Source of the DNA: CAXBDP01 sp963974465
GTDB lineage: Bacteria > Bacteroidota > Bacteroidia > Cytophagales > Cyclobacteriaceae
Length of the DNA stretch: 64,000 nucleotides
Reading direction: 5' to 3' (one strand)
NCBI GenBank assembly: GCA_049340005.1
Contig: JBMPIY010000004.1
Each line of letters opens with the position of its first letter. The first letter of the stretch is position 1. The notes beneath the pieces are model-generated. The model saw only the letters and a program-made list of their open reading frames with translations, was not told the DNA's origin and ran no database searches. Position numbers and translations under genes: made by a program. Positions 27,117-37,005 of this stretch are shown here, one piece after another.

Positions 27117-27257
27117 TCTCTCAATATCCAGAGTTCGAAGAAAGATTTGCAGTATTTCCTTTGGGATGTGTGGCATTTGAGATTTGGGTACTCTAGGTGA
27201 AGCTTTCTATTAAAATGGATTTTTCTTAAATTGAAGAGATAGACTATTATTTTATTA

Positions 27258-28070
27258 ATGCACTACAAGCCGAAATACAATCCCAAAATTCACAAAAGGA
27301 AGTCGATTCGATTAAAAGGCTACGACTATTCACAGGCGGGTTTGTATTTCATCACAATATGCTGTCAGGACAGAATCTGCCGATTTGGACAGGTGGTGAA
27401 TGGGGAGATGGTGTTGAATGAAATAGGAAAAATGGTGGAATCGGAATGGATGCAATTACCTGAGCGATTCCAAAATACCCAATTACACGAATTCGTAGTG
27501 ATGCCAAATCATTTCCACGCCATTTTGGAAATTGTTAAATCATCGAACACCATCACAAATCCCCCAAATGCAGGAGCGACACTCATGGTCGACCCGAATA
27601 CCCTCGTGGTCGACACAACGAACAAAACACAAGCACAAGACAAAGAAAACCAGCCGCAAGAAGGGCAACCCGTAAGGACGACCCTCGTGGTCGACCCCAA
27701 AAACTCGTCGGCAGAAACCAACCCTCAGGAAGGAACATCTCCCACAGTCAACCCAAAAAACCAACCAAAGCAAGAAGAAACCCAGCCGCAAGAAGGGCAA
27801 CCACAAGGGATTGCCCATACTGCCAAAACAGCTAGAGAGAAAGGGAAGAAGGTTAAAACGGTCGGTGAAATAGTTGGTGCGTTTCAGTCCATTGTTACGG
27901 TAAAGTACATCCGTGGCGTAAAAACAAAAGGGTGGCCACAGTTTAAAGGAAAGTTATGGCAGCGCAACTTCTACGAACATATTATCCGGAATGAACGCGC
28001 TTATCACAACATATCGAAATACATAATCAATAACCCAAGGAAATGGTCCGAGGACAAATTTTGCAAATAG
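27258..28070 (+). CDS. REP-associated tyrosine transposase (RAYT) with repeat-filled linker
   Basis: A 270-residue Y1 transposase of the IS200-like/RAYT type. The N-terminal YFITICCQDRICRFG, the HUH pair PNHFHAIL (His85, His87) and the C-terminal HIIRNERAYHNISKYIINNP (Tyr255 is the likely nucleophile) are intact. Residues about 95-195 are a low-complexity insertion, QPQEGQP and LVVDPK-like repeats, not part of normal RAYTs (about 170-190 residues). In DNA this insertion contains hairpins of the form CGACC-ctcgt-GGTCG in frame (e.g. 27678-27692). No terminal inverted repeats are seen; RAYTs are normally single copy and act on REP-type elements. Confidence 0.85.
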   Translation: MHYKPKYNPKIHKRKSIRLKGYDYSQAGLYFITICCQDRICRFGQVVNGEMVLNEIGKMVESEWMQLPERFQNTQLHEFVVMPNHFHAILEIVKSSNTITNPPNAGATLMVDPNTLVVDTTNKTQAQDKENQPQEGQPVRTTLVVDPKNSSAETNPQEGTSPTVNPKNQPKQEETQPQEGQPQGIAHTAKTAREKGKKVKTVGEIVGAFQSIVTVKYIRGVKTKGWPQFKGKLWQRNFYEHIIRNERAYHNISKYIINNPRKWSEDKFCK

Positions 28071-28149
28071 TAACAGACCCTAAATTCATTTAAATAATCG
28101 AAATCCTTGATGATCTCCAGTCTTGAAAATTGAAAATCTATCCATTAAC

Positions 28150-29322
28150 TTAATCCACCTTTATCATTGAGGCTATTTCTATTGCTCGATTTTTTATGGT
28201 CTGGACATCTGTGCCTATTTTATCATAAGCCAAGGCTACAGCCATTCGGCGATAAGGGCGAGTGTTTAGTTTTCCAAAAATTTTAAAATCAGACTTATCA
28301 AAAGTAGATGCCGTTTCCAATCCTGAAAAAATTGCTTTCTCAGCACTTTTTGTTGCTAGCACTACTGCACTTGCTCCATAGCGCTCTAAAGTAATTTCAG
28401 GGATAGGTAAGCCCAATACTGCTCTTGCGTGCAATTCAAATTCATTGAAATTTTGTGTGTTGGCTAGTGTTACCATTCCCGTATCATGTGGTCGTGGAGA
28501 CAACTCGGAAAACCATACTTCAGTTTCGCCTAAGAAAAACTCGACGCCCCAAATACCGGCACCTCCCAATGCTTGAGTCACTTTTAATGCCATATCCTGA
28601 GCCTGTTTTAATTGTACATTGCTCACAAAATGTGGTTGCCAACTTTCTTGATAATCGCCCCGTTCCTGACGATGACCAATGGGAGCACAAAATAATGTTG
28701 GTCCATTTTTTTGCGTAACGGTAAGTAAAGTAATCTCCGATTGAAACGGTATAAATTCTTCAAGAATCACCTCTACGATATCACCCCTAGAACCTTCCAC
28801 AGCGTAATTCCACACTTCTTCTACTTGCCTCAATTCTTTCAACACTGATTGACCTTTACCACTTGAGGACATCAATGGCTTTACCACACAAGGCAACCCG
28901 ATTTTTTCAGCTGCTCCTTTTAGTTCTTCTAAGGAAGTCGCATAAGCATATTTGGCTGTTTTAACACCCAAATCCTTCGCTGCCAAATCGCGAATGGCTT
29001 TACGATTCATGGTGAAATTGGCTGCTTTTGCACTTGGCACTACCTGTATACCTTGAGATTCGTAATCGTAAAATCTCTCGGTACGAATTGCCTCAATTTC
29101 TGGCACTATGATATCAGGTCGATGCTTGGCGACAATTGCGTCTAATGCAGCTCCATCGAGCATATTAATGATTTCATGCTCATCAGAAACTTGCATTGCA
29201 GGGGCACCTTTATAACTATCAACCGCAACTACATATTGACCTAAACGCTTGCAGGCAATTACAAATTCTTTACCCAACTCACCTGCACCCAAAAGCAATA
29301 TTTTCTTTAGCATAAAAATCAT
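28150..29322 (-). CDS. purT: Formate-dependent phosphoribosylglycinamide formyltransferase
   Basis: A 390-residue ATP-grasp enzyme that makes formyl-GAR from GAR, formate and ATP in purine synthesis. ILLLGAGELGKEFVIA near the N-terminus, the ATP-grasp loop CVVKPLMSSSGKGQS (about 145-160), IWGVEFFLG and the SPRPHDTGMVTL metal-site region are diagnostic. The start may be three codons later (MLKK). It is a single gene, convergent with the RAYT gene. Confidence 0.95.
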   Translation of the reverse strand: MIFMLKKILLLGAGELGKEFVIACKRLGQYVVAVDSYKGAPAMQVSDEHEIINMLDGAALDAIVAKHRPDIIVPEIEAIRTERFYDYESQGIQVVPSAKAANFTMNRKAIRDLAAKDLGVKTAKYAYATSLEELKGAAEKIGLPCVVKPLMSSSGKGQSVLKELRQVEEVWNYAVEGSRGDIVEVILEEFIPFQSEITLLTVTQKNGPTLFCAPIGHRQERGDYQESWQPHFVSNVQLKQAQDMALKVTQALGGAGIWGVEFFLGETEVWFSELSPRPHDTGMVTLANTQNFNEFELHARAVLGLPIPEITLERYGASAVVLATKSAEKAIFSGLETASTFDKSDFKIFGKLNTRPYRRMAVALAYDKIGTDVQTIKNRAIEIASMIKVD

Positions 29323-29444
29323 TTATTGTAAGATGATAAATGTAGAATCTGAAAATAGATATAGCAAATATTTCATGCTTGAGTAATTGTTGCCTCACTT
29401 ATTTTATAGAGCCGTTGGCTATTTTTGATCCAATCAAACAAAAT

Positions 29445-29484
29445 AAAAAAGCCTTACAATCATTTTAGATTATAAGGCTTTTTG
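29445..29484. terminator. Terminator between tRNA-Val and purT
   Basis: AAAAAGCCTTACAAT pairs with ATTATAAGGCTTTTT around a short loop. It follows the tRNA on the minus strand. Confidence 0.75.
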
Positions 29485-29489
29485 TGATG

Positions 29490-29564
29490 TGGGAGTAGTA
29501 GGATTCGAACCTACGACCCCCTGCTTGTAAGGCAGGTGCTCTAAACCAACTGAGCTATACTCCC
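29490..29564 (-). tRNA. tRNA-Val (anticodon UAC)
   Basis: On the minus strand the acceptor arms GGGAGTA and TACTCCC pair, the T arm contains GGTTCGAATCC, and the anticodon arm is CCTGC-CTTACAA-GCAGG, giving anticodon TAC (valine, GTA). It is 75 bases including the discriminator A. CCA is not encoded. Confidence 0.95.
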
Positions 29565-29594
29565 CTTTATTTTCGCAGTAGCGAATTGGGATTG

Positions 29595-29625
29595 CAAAGG
29601 TAATATCCGGCTTTAATTATGCAAG
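29595..29625 (-). promoter_or_regulatory. tRNA-Val promoter
   Basis: Minus strand: CTTG (29625-29622), 19 bases, TACCTTTG (29602-29595); one mismatch from the -33 consensus and an exact -7. It lies 31 bases upstream of the mature tRNA. Confidence 0.65.
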
Positions 29626-29653
29626 CATTCAGACTAAGATTTTTTTAAATATT

Positions 29654-30310
29654 TTACTCATTTTCCATCGCCAATCTCAAATATTGATGCATTGGCAGCA
29701 TAAGTGAAAAATAATCAGCGACTTTGCTTATAAAGTTCGGCTCAACTACTTCTTTATCGCTGAGTGGATGCTGTATGATAAAACTCTTCATTTTGAGAAG
29801 ATCAATCTGTGGATGGTCTTCTGCATAGCCTTTGGGTGGACGAATCAATGACTCGCCGCTAATACTCCCATACAATCCCTTCACCCTTTTATCTGCTAGA
29901 AATTCGGTAAATGGCTCTGGATTATAATCAATTTCTTGTCGAATCTTTTTAAGCACATCATTCGGCGGCATGTAAATACCTCCCGCTAAAAAACATTCGC
30001 CAGGCTGTATATGCAAATAATAGCCTGGGCCCATCGTCTTCTTCCCCTCAGGCGAAATAAATGCCGACATGTTGATTTTGTATGGACTTTTATCTTTGGA
30101 AAAGCGAACATCACGATTGATTCTGAAAATGCATTCCTTAGCCGTGATTGCTGACAAAGCAGGATCATACTTTTTGAGCTCCAGCAAAAGCTGATCTATC
30201 GCTCCAATAAATTCCTCGCGTACCTCAGTATATCGCTTTCTGTTTTCATCCATCCACTCTTTGTGGTTGTTGGCTGCCAGTTCTTCCAGAAAACTTAAAA
30301 TATTATTCAT
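29654..30310 (-). CDS. DUF2461 family protein
   Basis: A 218-residue soluble protein. FLEELAANNHKEWMDENRKRY at the N-terminus, FRINRDVRFSKDKSPYK (about 67-83) and GPGYYLHIQPGE (about 96-107) are the signatures of DUF2461 (TIGR02453). The function of the family is unknown. It overlaps the 3' end of murF by eight bases and is probably co-transcribed with it. Confidence 0.9.
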   Translation of the reverse strand: MNNILSFLEELAANNHKEWMDENRKRYTEVREEFIGAIDQLLLELKKYDPALSAITAKECIFRINRDVRFSKDKSPYKINMSAFISPEGKKTMGPGYYLHIQPGECFLAGGIYMPPNDVLKKIRQEIDYNPEPFTEFLADKRVKGLYGSISGESLIRPPKGYAEDHPQIDLLKMKSFIIQHPLSDKEVVEPNFISKVADYFSLMLPMHQYLRLAMENE

Positions 30311-31604
30311 AATTGATCGATTTAAGCAATTTTTCTAAACCCATTGCGCGAGAACCTTTGATAAGAATAACTGCAGCTTTTGGATTTTGTTGAGTCAATA
30401 CATTTTCTAAATCCTCCCGCTTTTCGAAGCTTAAAATAGCTGGAGAATCCTTATTAATAGAATGAAATTTCTTTCCGCACAAAAAGACCTTGTCAAAAGC
30501 ACTTGATCTTAATCGATTTATGATTGACTGATGTTCTTCTTCACTTGTATCGCCCAATTCATACATATCACCCAAAATCACCCATTTCTCTATATAGCCT
30601 TCCATTTTGTCCATATTATCCAAGGCGGCATTCATCGAAGTTGGGTTAGCATTGTAGGCATCCAAAATAATGGTCGCCCGCTTGCCCTTCACCAATTGCG
30701 AGCGGTTATTTTCAGGCCGATAATTATGGATCGCCAGTGCTGCCTTTTGCATATCCACTCCGAAATATTTACCAATTGCTAGTGCTGCGGCAATATTTGG
30801 AAAGTTGTAGCCACCTATAAGCTGGGTAGAAATTGGCTCAGCTAGACCTTCGATTTGCACCTTTACAAAGGGGGAAGCCTCAACTAATTGAGCAGCAAAA
30901 TCATCTGCTTGATTTGGAAATGCAAACTCATTTGAATATGTGCCTTTCATCTCTGCAAGCACAGGATCTGCGGTATTCAGGAAAATAGTGCCGCCTGTTT
31001 TCTGCAAAAACCTAAACAGCTCCGTTTTGCCTTTGATGATGCCCTCCACCCCACCAAAACCTTCCAAATGTGCTTTTCCTATATTGGTAATCATACCGAA
31101 ATGTGGCTCAGCAATTTCACTTAATTGTGCAATTTCACCTTGATGATTTGCACCCATTTCGATAACTGCAAACTCGATTTCAGAACCAATACTGAGCAAA
31201 GTCAATGGTACACCAATGTGGTTATTCAGATTTCCTTTGGTAGCTAATACGTTGAATTTGCAAGCCAAAACCTCACGAATTAGCTCTTTGGTGGTGGTTT
31301 TGCCATTGCTGCCAGTAATTGCCAATACAGGAATATTGAGCTTACTTCGATGCAAATTTGCTAATTGCTGCAAGGTTTTAAGTGCATCTTCTACCACTTG
31401 CACACCTTCTATTTTGGCATTTGTAGGGTCATCCGAGACCACCAAAATGGCTCCTTGGCGAATGGCTTCTTCCGCAAAACTATTCGCATCGAAATTGGGA
31501 CCTTGCAAGCAGAAAAATACCTCCCGCTTTTTTAATGCGCGTGTATCAGTGCAAACTCCAGCCGACTGGAGATATATTTCGTAAATACTTTCTAATTGTG
31601 TCAT
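30303..31604 (-). CDS. murF: UDP-N-acetylmuramoyl-tripeptide--D-alanyl-D-alanine ligase
   Basis: A 433-residue Mur ligase adding D-Ala-D-Ala to the peptidoglycan precursor in the cytoplasm. The ATP loop VLAITGSNGKTTTKELI (about 95-110), the FAVIEMGANHQGEI motif and LDAYNANPTSMNAAL are all MurF-specific. The length is normal. It stands outside any dcw cluster here, paired only with the DUF2461 gene. Two octamer copies (30413, 31520) fall in it. Confidence 0.95.
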   Translation of the reverse strand: MTQLESIYEIYLQSAGVCTDTRALKKREVFFCLQGPNFDANSFAEEAIRQGAILVVSDDPTNAKIEGVQVVEDALKTLQQLANLHRSKLNIPVLAITGSNGKTTTKELIREVLACKFNVLATKGNLNNHIGVPLTLLSIGSEIEFAVIEMGANHQGEIAQLSEIAEPHFGMITNIGKAHLEGFGGVEGIIKGKTELFRFLQKTGGTIFLNTADPVLAEMKGTYSNEFAFPNQADDFAAQLVEASPFVKVQIEGLAEPISTQLIGGYNFPNIAAALAIGKYFGVDMQKAALAIHNYRPENNRSQLVKGKRATIILDAYNANPTSMNAALDNMDKMEGYIEKWVILGDMYELGDTSEEEHQSIINRLRSSAFDKVFLCGKKFHSINKDSPAILSFEKREDLENVLTQQNPKAAVILIKGSRAMGLEKLLKSINYE

Positions 31605-31641
31605 CTGTATTTTTACAAAAATTTTGGAACCCTATTCAGGC

Positions 31642-31672
31642 TTTCGCATTTAATAGATTAAATATAGCTTTG
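31642..31672 (+). promoter_or_regulatory. Promoter of the secreted VCBS protein
   Basis: TTTC (31642-31645), 19 bases, TAGCTTTG (31665-31672): exact -7 and one mismatch at -33. It lies 40 bases upstream of the proposed TTG start. Confidence 0.6.
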
Positions 31673-31711
31673 GCGAACGGTTCATTTCAATTTATCGGAA
31701 ATTTAAAAGGC

Positions 31712-33892
31712 TTGAAGCAATTCATTCTACTAATTCTGTTTATTTCTTTGGCTTTGCCCAATTATGCACAATGGAAATTATTCCACGAAACGGAAATTCC
31801 ATTGACCGTGAATGGCCAAGTAGTGCAAAACCCTTGGGCGGGAGGATTGAATTCCATGCAGTTTAGCAATTTCGATTTTGATGGCGACGGCACCGACGAT
31901 TTGTTTGCCTATGACCGCACGGCAAATAAAGCCAGCATATTCCTTCGCAAGAATAATCAATGGCAATACGCTCCCGAATTTGAATACTTGCTGCCGGCTA
32001 ACCTTAGCAATTGGGCAATATTTGTAGATATGGATTGCGATGGCGAAAGGGATTTATTGACTGGCTCACCTTTTGGTATTAGGATTTTCAAAACTTCACG
32101 CAACGTAAAATTAGTGCCGAGCTTCGAGTTAGTTCGAAATCCCCTGTTGACGGAAGGCTCGTCTGGCAAAATAAATCTGCAAGTTTCCTCCACCGACGTG
32201 CCTTATATCGGTGATGTGAATGGAGATGGATTGCCCGATATTCTTGTATATAATTTCGCCAATGGTGGTTTTGTAGAATATCATAAAAATATTTCGCTGG
32301 AAGTTGGGATTGATTGTGGCGCGATGGAATTTAGAAGGGAAACACGAGAATGGGGCGATTTTGAAGAATGTGATTGCAATGAATTTGCTTTTGGTGGCGA
32401 AGGCTGTGGCACATCAAATGCCCGAGTAGAACATGCGGGAGGTAAAAGTCTGCTACTAATCGACATGAACCAAAATGGCTTACCCGACTTGATTACCGGC
32501 CATGAATTGTGTGAGGAATTGTACTATTTGGAAAATACCGGCAGCAGCGAAACCGCCAAGTTCGATAGCTTTGTAAACCAATTTCCTAATCAGCAAAACC
32601 CGGTAAACAGTGATTTATTCCCAGCGCCCTATTGGGTAGATGCGGATAATGATGGCATCAAGGATTTGTTGGTTTCTACAAATCTGGCATTCAACCAATT
32701 AAATCAAACTGATTTTCAGAATTCCATCCGCTTTTATAAAAATATAGGAAGCAATGAAGCTCCCAATTTCGAATTTGTGCAAAGGAACTTCTTGCAAGAC
32801 CAAATGCTAGACTTAGGTGAAAATAGCTACCCAACGAGTGCTGATTTGGATGGTGATGGTCTAGTGGATGTGCTGATTGGAAATCGTGGACAAATGATTG
32901 AAGGGAGTTTTAAAGCACAACTGACTTTGCTTAGGAATATTGGCACTGCAGAAGCACCTGCTTTCGAAGTCGTTGATTCAGACTTTGCCAATATTTCATC
33001 GCTAAACTTAAGTAACCTGAAACCTACTTTGATCGATTTTGACGGAGATGATATTATTGACTTGGTGTTTTCCGCTACTCAAAATAACCAAACACAAGTT
33101 TACTTGATTGCTGGAGTAGCCAATGGGGATGAAATTGAATTTGACCAAAGCAGAGTGGAGAGTATGGGCTTCACCATTGGGTTAAATGATAATGTAGCTT
33201 TTCATGATATCAATGAGGATGGCAAAATGGATTTGCTCTTGGCAAAAAGCAGTGGCAGTTTGAATTATTACCTGAATACTGGCGAAGCAAGCAATCCGAT
33301 TTTCACACTCGAAACGGAAAACTATCTCGGCATTGATGATAATAATGTTGCTTCAAACTTAAACGTGGTAATTGCGGATTTCACAGAAGACGGCAAAGCA
33401 GATTTGCTTACCAGCGATCTCAGTGGACGGCTAACACTTTATGCTGATTTCAAAAATGGAGAAGCGAATCCTCAGCAGAATTTAATAGAACTCAATGGAA
33501 ATTTGAATTTCTCTCGTTTGGCGAATCGCAGCTTTTTAAGCACCGCCAAATTATACCAAAATGAAGCTCCGGTTATCTTGGCTGGTTCGGTAGCGGGTGG
33601 ATTGCAATTATTCAGAAGCGAAGCAATTATCACATCCATTGAGCCTACAGATGGAGAAAAATTAGCGGCTCAAATATATCCCAACCCTAGCAATGGCGAG
33701 CTATTTATCAATAGCCCTAGCAAGGCAAAAGCAAGTATTATCACTTTGCAAGGGCAAATTGCTGTTACGGATATCAAACTCACAAACGATCAAAATAGAA
33801 TAGATATTAGCAGCCTTAGTGCAGGTATTTATTTGCTCAGGATTCAATTTGAGAATGGCAGTAGACAGAGCATTAAAATCATAAAACGATAG
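31712..33892 (+). CDS. Type 9 secreted VCBS/FG-GAP repeat protein
   Basis: A 726-residue protein if started at TTG 31712, which gives a clean signal peptide (KQFILLILFISLALPNYAQ) and fits a promoter 40 bases upstream. An open frame extends further upstream but crosses the promoter and the divergent murF start. The body consists of FG-GAP/VCBS-like propeller repeats with DxDGDGxxD calcium loops. The last about 70 residues (IYPNPSNGELFINSPS ... GIYLLRIQF ... KIIKR) are a type A sorting domain of the type 9 secretion system, so it is exported across the outer membrane. Ligand unknown. Confidence 0.88.
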   Translation: MKQFILLILFISLALPNYAQWKLFHETEIPLTVNGQVVQNPWAGGLNSMQFSNFDFDGDGTDDLFAYDRTANKASIFLRKNNQWQYAPEFEYLLPANLSNWAIFVDMDCDGERDLLTGSPFGIRIFKTSRNVKLVPSFELVRNPLLTEGSSGKINLQVSSTDVPYIGDVNGDGLPDILVYNFANGGFVEYHKNISLEVGIDCGAMEFRRETREWGDFEECDCNEFAFGGEGCGTSNARVEHAGGKSLLLIDMNQNGLPDLITGHELCEELYYLENTGSSETAKFDSFVNQFPNQQNPVNSDLFPAPYWVDADNDGIKDLLVSTNLAFNQLNQTDFQNSIRFYKNIGSNEAPNFEFVQRNFLQDQMLDLGENSYPTSADLDGDGLVDVLIGNRGQMIEGSFKAQLTLLRNIGTAEAPAFEVVDSDFANISSLNLSNLKPTLIDFDGDDIIDLVFSATQNNQTQVYLIAGVANGDEIEFDQSRVESMGFTIGLNDNVAFHDINEDGKMDLLLAKSSGSLNYYLNTGEASNPIFTLETENYLGIDDNNVASNLNVVIADFTEDGKADLLTSDLSGRLTLYADFKNGEANPQQNLIELNGNLNFSRLANRSFLSTAKLYQNEAPVILAGSVAGGLQLFRSEAIITSIEPTDGEKLAAQIYPNPSNGELFINSPSKAKASIITLQGQIAVTDIKLTNDQNRIDISSLSAGIYLLRIQFENGSRQSIKIIKR

Positions 33893-33897
33893 AAAAT

Positions 33898-34296
33898 ATG
33901 CCTCAAAAAGCGCTGCTACATATTCGATTGGGCGAAGTGAATACATTACCTTATCAAAACTCATTAGCTGAGACAATAAATAATCAATTTCCCAATTGGC
34001 TTTTTGTAGACTTGGATAATCATGTGGAGAGTTGGCTGGTAAATAAGAGTGCCGAATTACTTCAAGCAGCAAATCAAGTAATTATTGCCATTGAGAATTT
34101 TGGGATTGAAAGTGGAATTCGACCTTTCTTAAACTTGCTTAAATCTTTGCACGAAAGCGGAAAATTAGAAAGAATCTATATTATCCATGATCCCTCCACA
34201 GCGCAATATTTAGAGGGCTTTTTTGATGGGGTAGATTTAATTGAACTTAAGAATTCGGATAAATTGGCTGACATTCTTGAGATTAAAAATACTTAA
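33898..34296 (+). CDS. Hypothetical protein
   Basis: A 132-residue soluble protein five bases downstream of the VCBS gene. It has alternating strands and helices (ALLHIRLGEV, NWLFVDLDNHV, QVIIAIENFG, RIYIIHDPS), suggesting an alpha/beta fold of Rossmann or CheY-like type, but there is no motif I recognise and no signal peptide. It is probably co-transcribed with the VCBS gene, but it cannot share its location because it lacks a signal. Confidence 0.6.
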   Translation: MPQKALLHIRLGEVNTLPYQNSLAETINNQFPNWLFVDLDNHVESWLVNKSAELLQAANQVIIAIENFGIESGIRPFLNLLKSLHESGKLERIYIIHDPSTAQYLEGFFDGVDLIELKNSDKLADILEIKNT

Positions 34297-34357
34297 CTCA
34301 ATAGCTCCCAACCGATTAAAGCATCTCAGATTTTAATCAAAGCCATATTCTTTAAAC

Positions 34358-35581
34358 TTATTTAGCCCACCACTTTAATTCTGGGTAGTCCTTGGTGAGA
34401 ATTAAGTCCTTCTTTTTAATATTTGGGTCTATTTCTTCCACTGTGAAGGAGGCAATATTCTTTTTCTCAACATCTTGTTCAATTAGGGCATAGTTTGAAA
34501 TTTCCTCAATATCTACTCTCTTTAAATATAAAAGATTATCAACGTCGAAGTAATTTAAGGTAATCTTATAATTGCTGTCGAGTCTTAAGTTCTTTTTATT
34601 GAGTGGAGTATTCCCTCTATTTCTTTCTATTCTCTTTATAATCTTTTTTGAAAGTTCTTCTGTATTCTTTTCTGATGACTTTGAAGCATAATCTCGCTTT
34701 CCTATAAAATTTATTTGCCGAATTTTAAAATCCTCAATATCAATCCAATATTCTAATAGCCAATTAATAGACTCATTACTTCTATCATCTCGAACTAATA
34801 CATACTTTTTATCACCCACATCTTCAAGGTTTATAAACATCCAGTTTATCCTCTTCCATGAGTCATCAGAATTAAAAATAAACTGACGTTCCAAGGTAGC
34901 CTTTTGGAATAATAAACGTTCAAGAAATGAATCTACCGTGAAGTTATTATTAGTCAATAATGGATTAGAAGTGCCTATCTCATAGGCAGTATGAAACTTT
35001 TGCTCACCTTGTGTTTCAATTAGTCTTAATAGGTATGCATTGTCATTTTTTGTGTTTTGATTTTTACCAAACATCTTATTAAGCCCTTCTGCTTCCAGCA
35101 ATAGCTCTGCCTCTATTTCCAAACTTAATTCTTTATTCTCAAAGGTCTTTTGTTCATAATATCCTAATGCGTCATAAGATTTTCCATAGAAGTTTGATTC
35201 TAAGTTTTCAGCAACCAATTTCATAAAATCGTTGGGCGAAATTCCGATATCTATCACATTGATATTGTCCAGCTCTTTTTCTGAGGGAACGAGGATTACT
35301 TCATTGATTTGCTGCGTACTCAGCGTTTCAAATCGGATGATTTTTGTTTCATAGCCCACATGAGAGATCAGAAGTGGATAGTTCAAAAATGAATCAGCAA
35401 GCCGAATAGAAGCAATACCATCTACATCGGCAACAGCACCTTTCAGGGTATTTTCTACTTGCAAATGCACAAAGGGTAAAGCATTCCCATTTTGATCCTT
35501 TATCTGAAATACATATTCTGCTTGTGCAATTGCCAGTAAAGAGCAAGTGCTAAAGAGCAATATCAATAGTAAGGTTCTCAT
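34358..35581 (-). CDS. Carboxypeptidase-like regulatory domain protein
   Basis: A 407-residue exported protein with signal peptide LLLILLFSTCSLLAIAQ. Residues about 24-100 form a carboxypeptidase-D regulatory-like beta domain (QDQNGNALPFVHLQVENTLKG, then LLISHVGYETK), as found at the N-termini of TonB-dependent receptors and other Bacteroidota envelope proteins. The rest is a strand-rich region with no clear family. It is two bases after the six-bladed propeller lipoprotein gene, so the two are probably expressed together. Confidence 0.7.
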   Translation of the reverse strand: MRTLLLILLFSTCSLLAIAQAEYVFQIKDQNGNALPFVHLQVENTLKGAVADVDGIASIRLADSFLNYPLLISHVGYETKIIRFETLSTQQINEVILVPSEKELDNINVIDIGISPNDFMKLVAENLESNFYGKSYDALGYYEQKTFENKELSLEIEAELLLEAEGLNKMFGKNQNTKNDNAYLLRLIETQGEQKFHTAYEIGTSNPLLTNNNFTVDSFLERLLFQKATLERQFIFNSDDSWKRINWMFINLEDVGDKKYVLVRDDRSNESINWLLEYWIDIEDFKIRQINFIGKRDYASKSSEKNTEELSKKIIKRIERNRGNTPLNKKNLRLDSNYKITLNYFDVDNLLYLKRVDIEEISNYALIEQDVEKKNIASFTVEEIDPNIKKKDLILTKDYPELKWWAK

Positions 35582-35583
35582 CG

Positions 35584-36801
35584 CTAGTCGATTTTAAATC
35601 TGTAAATCAATATTTCTTCATTATCTGGATTTTCTCCCGAGCCATCCCCATAATAATATTCGCCAATCTTTCCTATTACCTTGAAATAAGTTGGAACCTC
35701 TACATCACCAATCAATTGGAAATCCTTAAATATTTGGAGTCGTTTTGGATTGTCTCCATAATTCAATATTTCCTGATTTTTATTGCCTAGCGTGTAGGTT
35801 CTCATAACTACATTATCTTCTTTCGAACCATATACATGCTTGTAATAACCCTTTTTTGCCCAAGCATCTGGAAAACTGGTGGAATATTCTTCAATTTCTG
35901 ACATTTCTCGATATGCCTGATCCATCTCTATTCCTTTTGCACCAAAGTATGATTTTAGATTCAGCCTTTTATCAACTATATAAATTGCTGAGTCTGGGTG
36001 AAATGATAAGATAAAATCGTCGCCATATGGCATGAGGTAAAAAACATCATTGTGGGGAATAAATTTATAATTGAGGTATATAGGAGGCTTTCTACCAAGT
36101 ATGTTTTCAACTTCCCCAGTGTTAAGATTAACTTCACCAACTATTCTGGAATCGCGATAATAGCTTTCATGCATAAGGAAATTAAACTTAGGGTTGGAGG
36201 ATTCAATATTAATCCAAAGCTTATCATCAACTATATGAGGTTGGTTCTCCCAGTACTTTAACTCATATACTCCAATCATTTCTCCTTTTGGGTTAGCTTC
36301 AATTTCGCTCAATTCATCATTTTCATAAAAATCATAGCTACCTCTATTAATTTGCTCCCATTTTGAATCGTAGATAAAAAAGGCATAACCATCCAAGAAA
36401 ATCCTCATATCTTCACTATGAGTAAAAGATTCAAATCTAGGGACTTGGTTTGGCCCTTCTCCTTTAGTAATAATCACTTTTTGACTTCCCGTTTCAGGGT
36501 TAATTTCCAATACTTCCCCTCTTCCTAGATCAAAAAACAATAGTTGATTATCAAGTACATAAGAAAATCCCTTGCCCACTGGATTACCAATATCCTGAAT
36601 TTCTATTTTGGAGAGTTCCAAGCTGTAAATTGATTTTGATGGAGATTTACTTATTGATTCAATATTGGCATAGCTAACTTCTTGGACTTCCTCAGTCAGC
36701 TCTTCATCGGTAGACTGACAAGAAAACATGAAGAATAGAGGGATAAACAGGAACACTAATACGCTATTTCCAACTAATACATAAGGCTTCAATAAGTCCA
36801 T
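35584..36801 (-). CDS. Six-bladed propeller-type lipoprotein (DUF4221-like)
   Basis: A 405-residue lipoprotein with a hydrophobic leader (SVLVFLFIPLFFMFSC) ending in a plausible lipobox Cys. The mature part is strand-rich with the GEGPNQVPRF word typical of Bacteroidota six-bladed propeller / DUF4221 proteins. It is distantly similar in layout to 14279-15466. Function unknown. Confidence 0.65.
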   Translation of the reverse strand: MDLLKPYVLVGNSVLVFLFIPLFFMFSCQSTDEELTEEVQEVSYANIESISKSPSKSIYSLELSKIEIQDIGNPVGKGFSYVLDNQLLFFDLGRGEVLEINPETGSQKVIITKGEGPNQVPRFESFTHSEDMRIFLDGYAFFIYDSKWEQINRGSYDFYENDELSEIEANPKGEMIGVYELKYWENQPHIVDDKLWINIESSNPKFNFLMHESYYRDSRIVGEVNLNTGEVENILGRKPPIYLNYKFIPHNDVFYLMPYGDDFILSFHPDSAIYIVDKRLNLKSYFGAKGIEMDQAYREMSEIEEYSTSFPDAWAKKGYYKHVYGSKEDNVVMRTYTLGNKNQEILNYGDNPKRLQIFKDFQLIGDVEVPTYFKVIGKIGEYYYGDGSGENPDNEEILIYRFKID

Positions 36802-37005
36802 ATAATCGTTTTATTAAATGCTAGTAATGTGCTTAAGACATGAATTAATCAATTAAGAAATTAATACACAAGTTTTATTGGAAATTTATTTTATAATAAA
36901 TTGTACTAGATCATACTAATAATTGTCAAATTACCTTAACTCTTCGTTCTTTTCATGAATTTATGAAACCATTTCAAACACAGATGAGTGCTATAATTTT
37001 GGATG
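36802..37005. other. AT-rich spacer, nothing identified
   Basis: No gene, hairpin or promoter of note; it precedes the tandem repeat array. Confidence 0.5.

Noticed and set aside
31535..31711. Longer start for the VCBS protein
   Set aside because: It crosses the promoter and the start region of murF; TTG 31712 gives a clean signal peptide.
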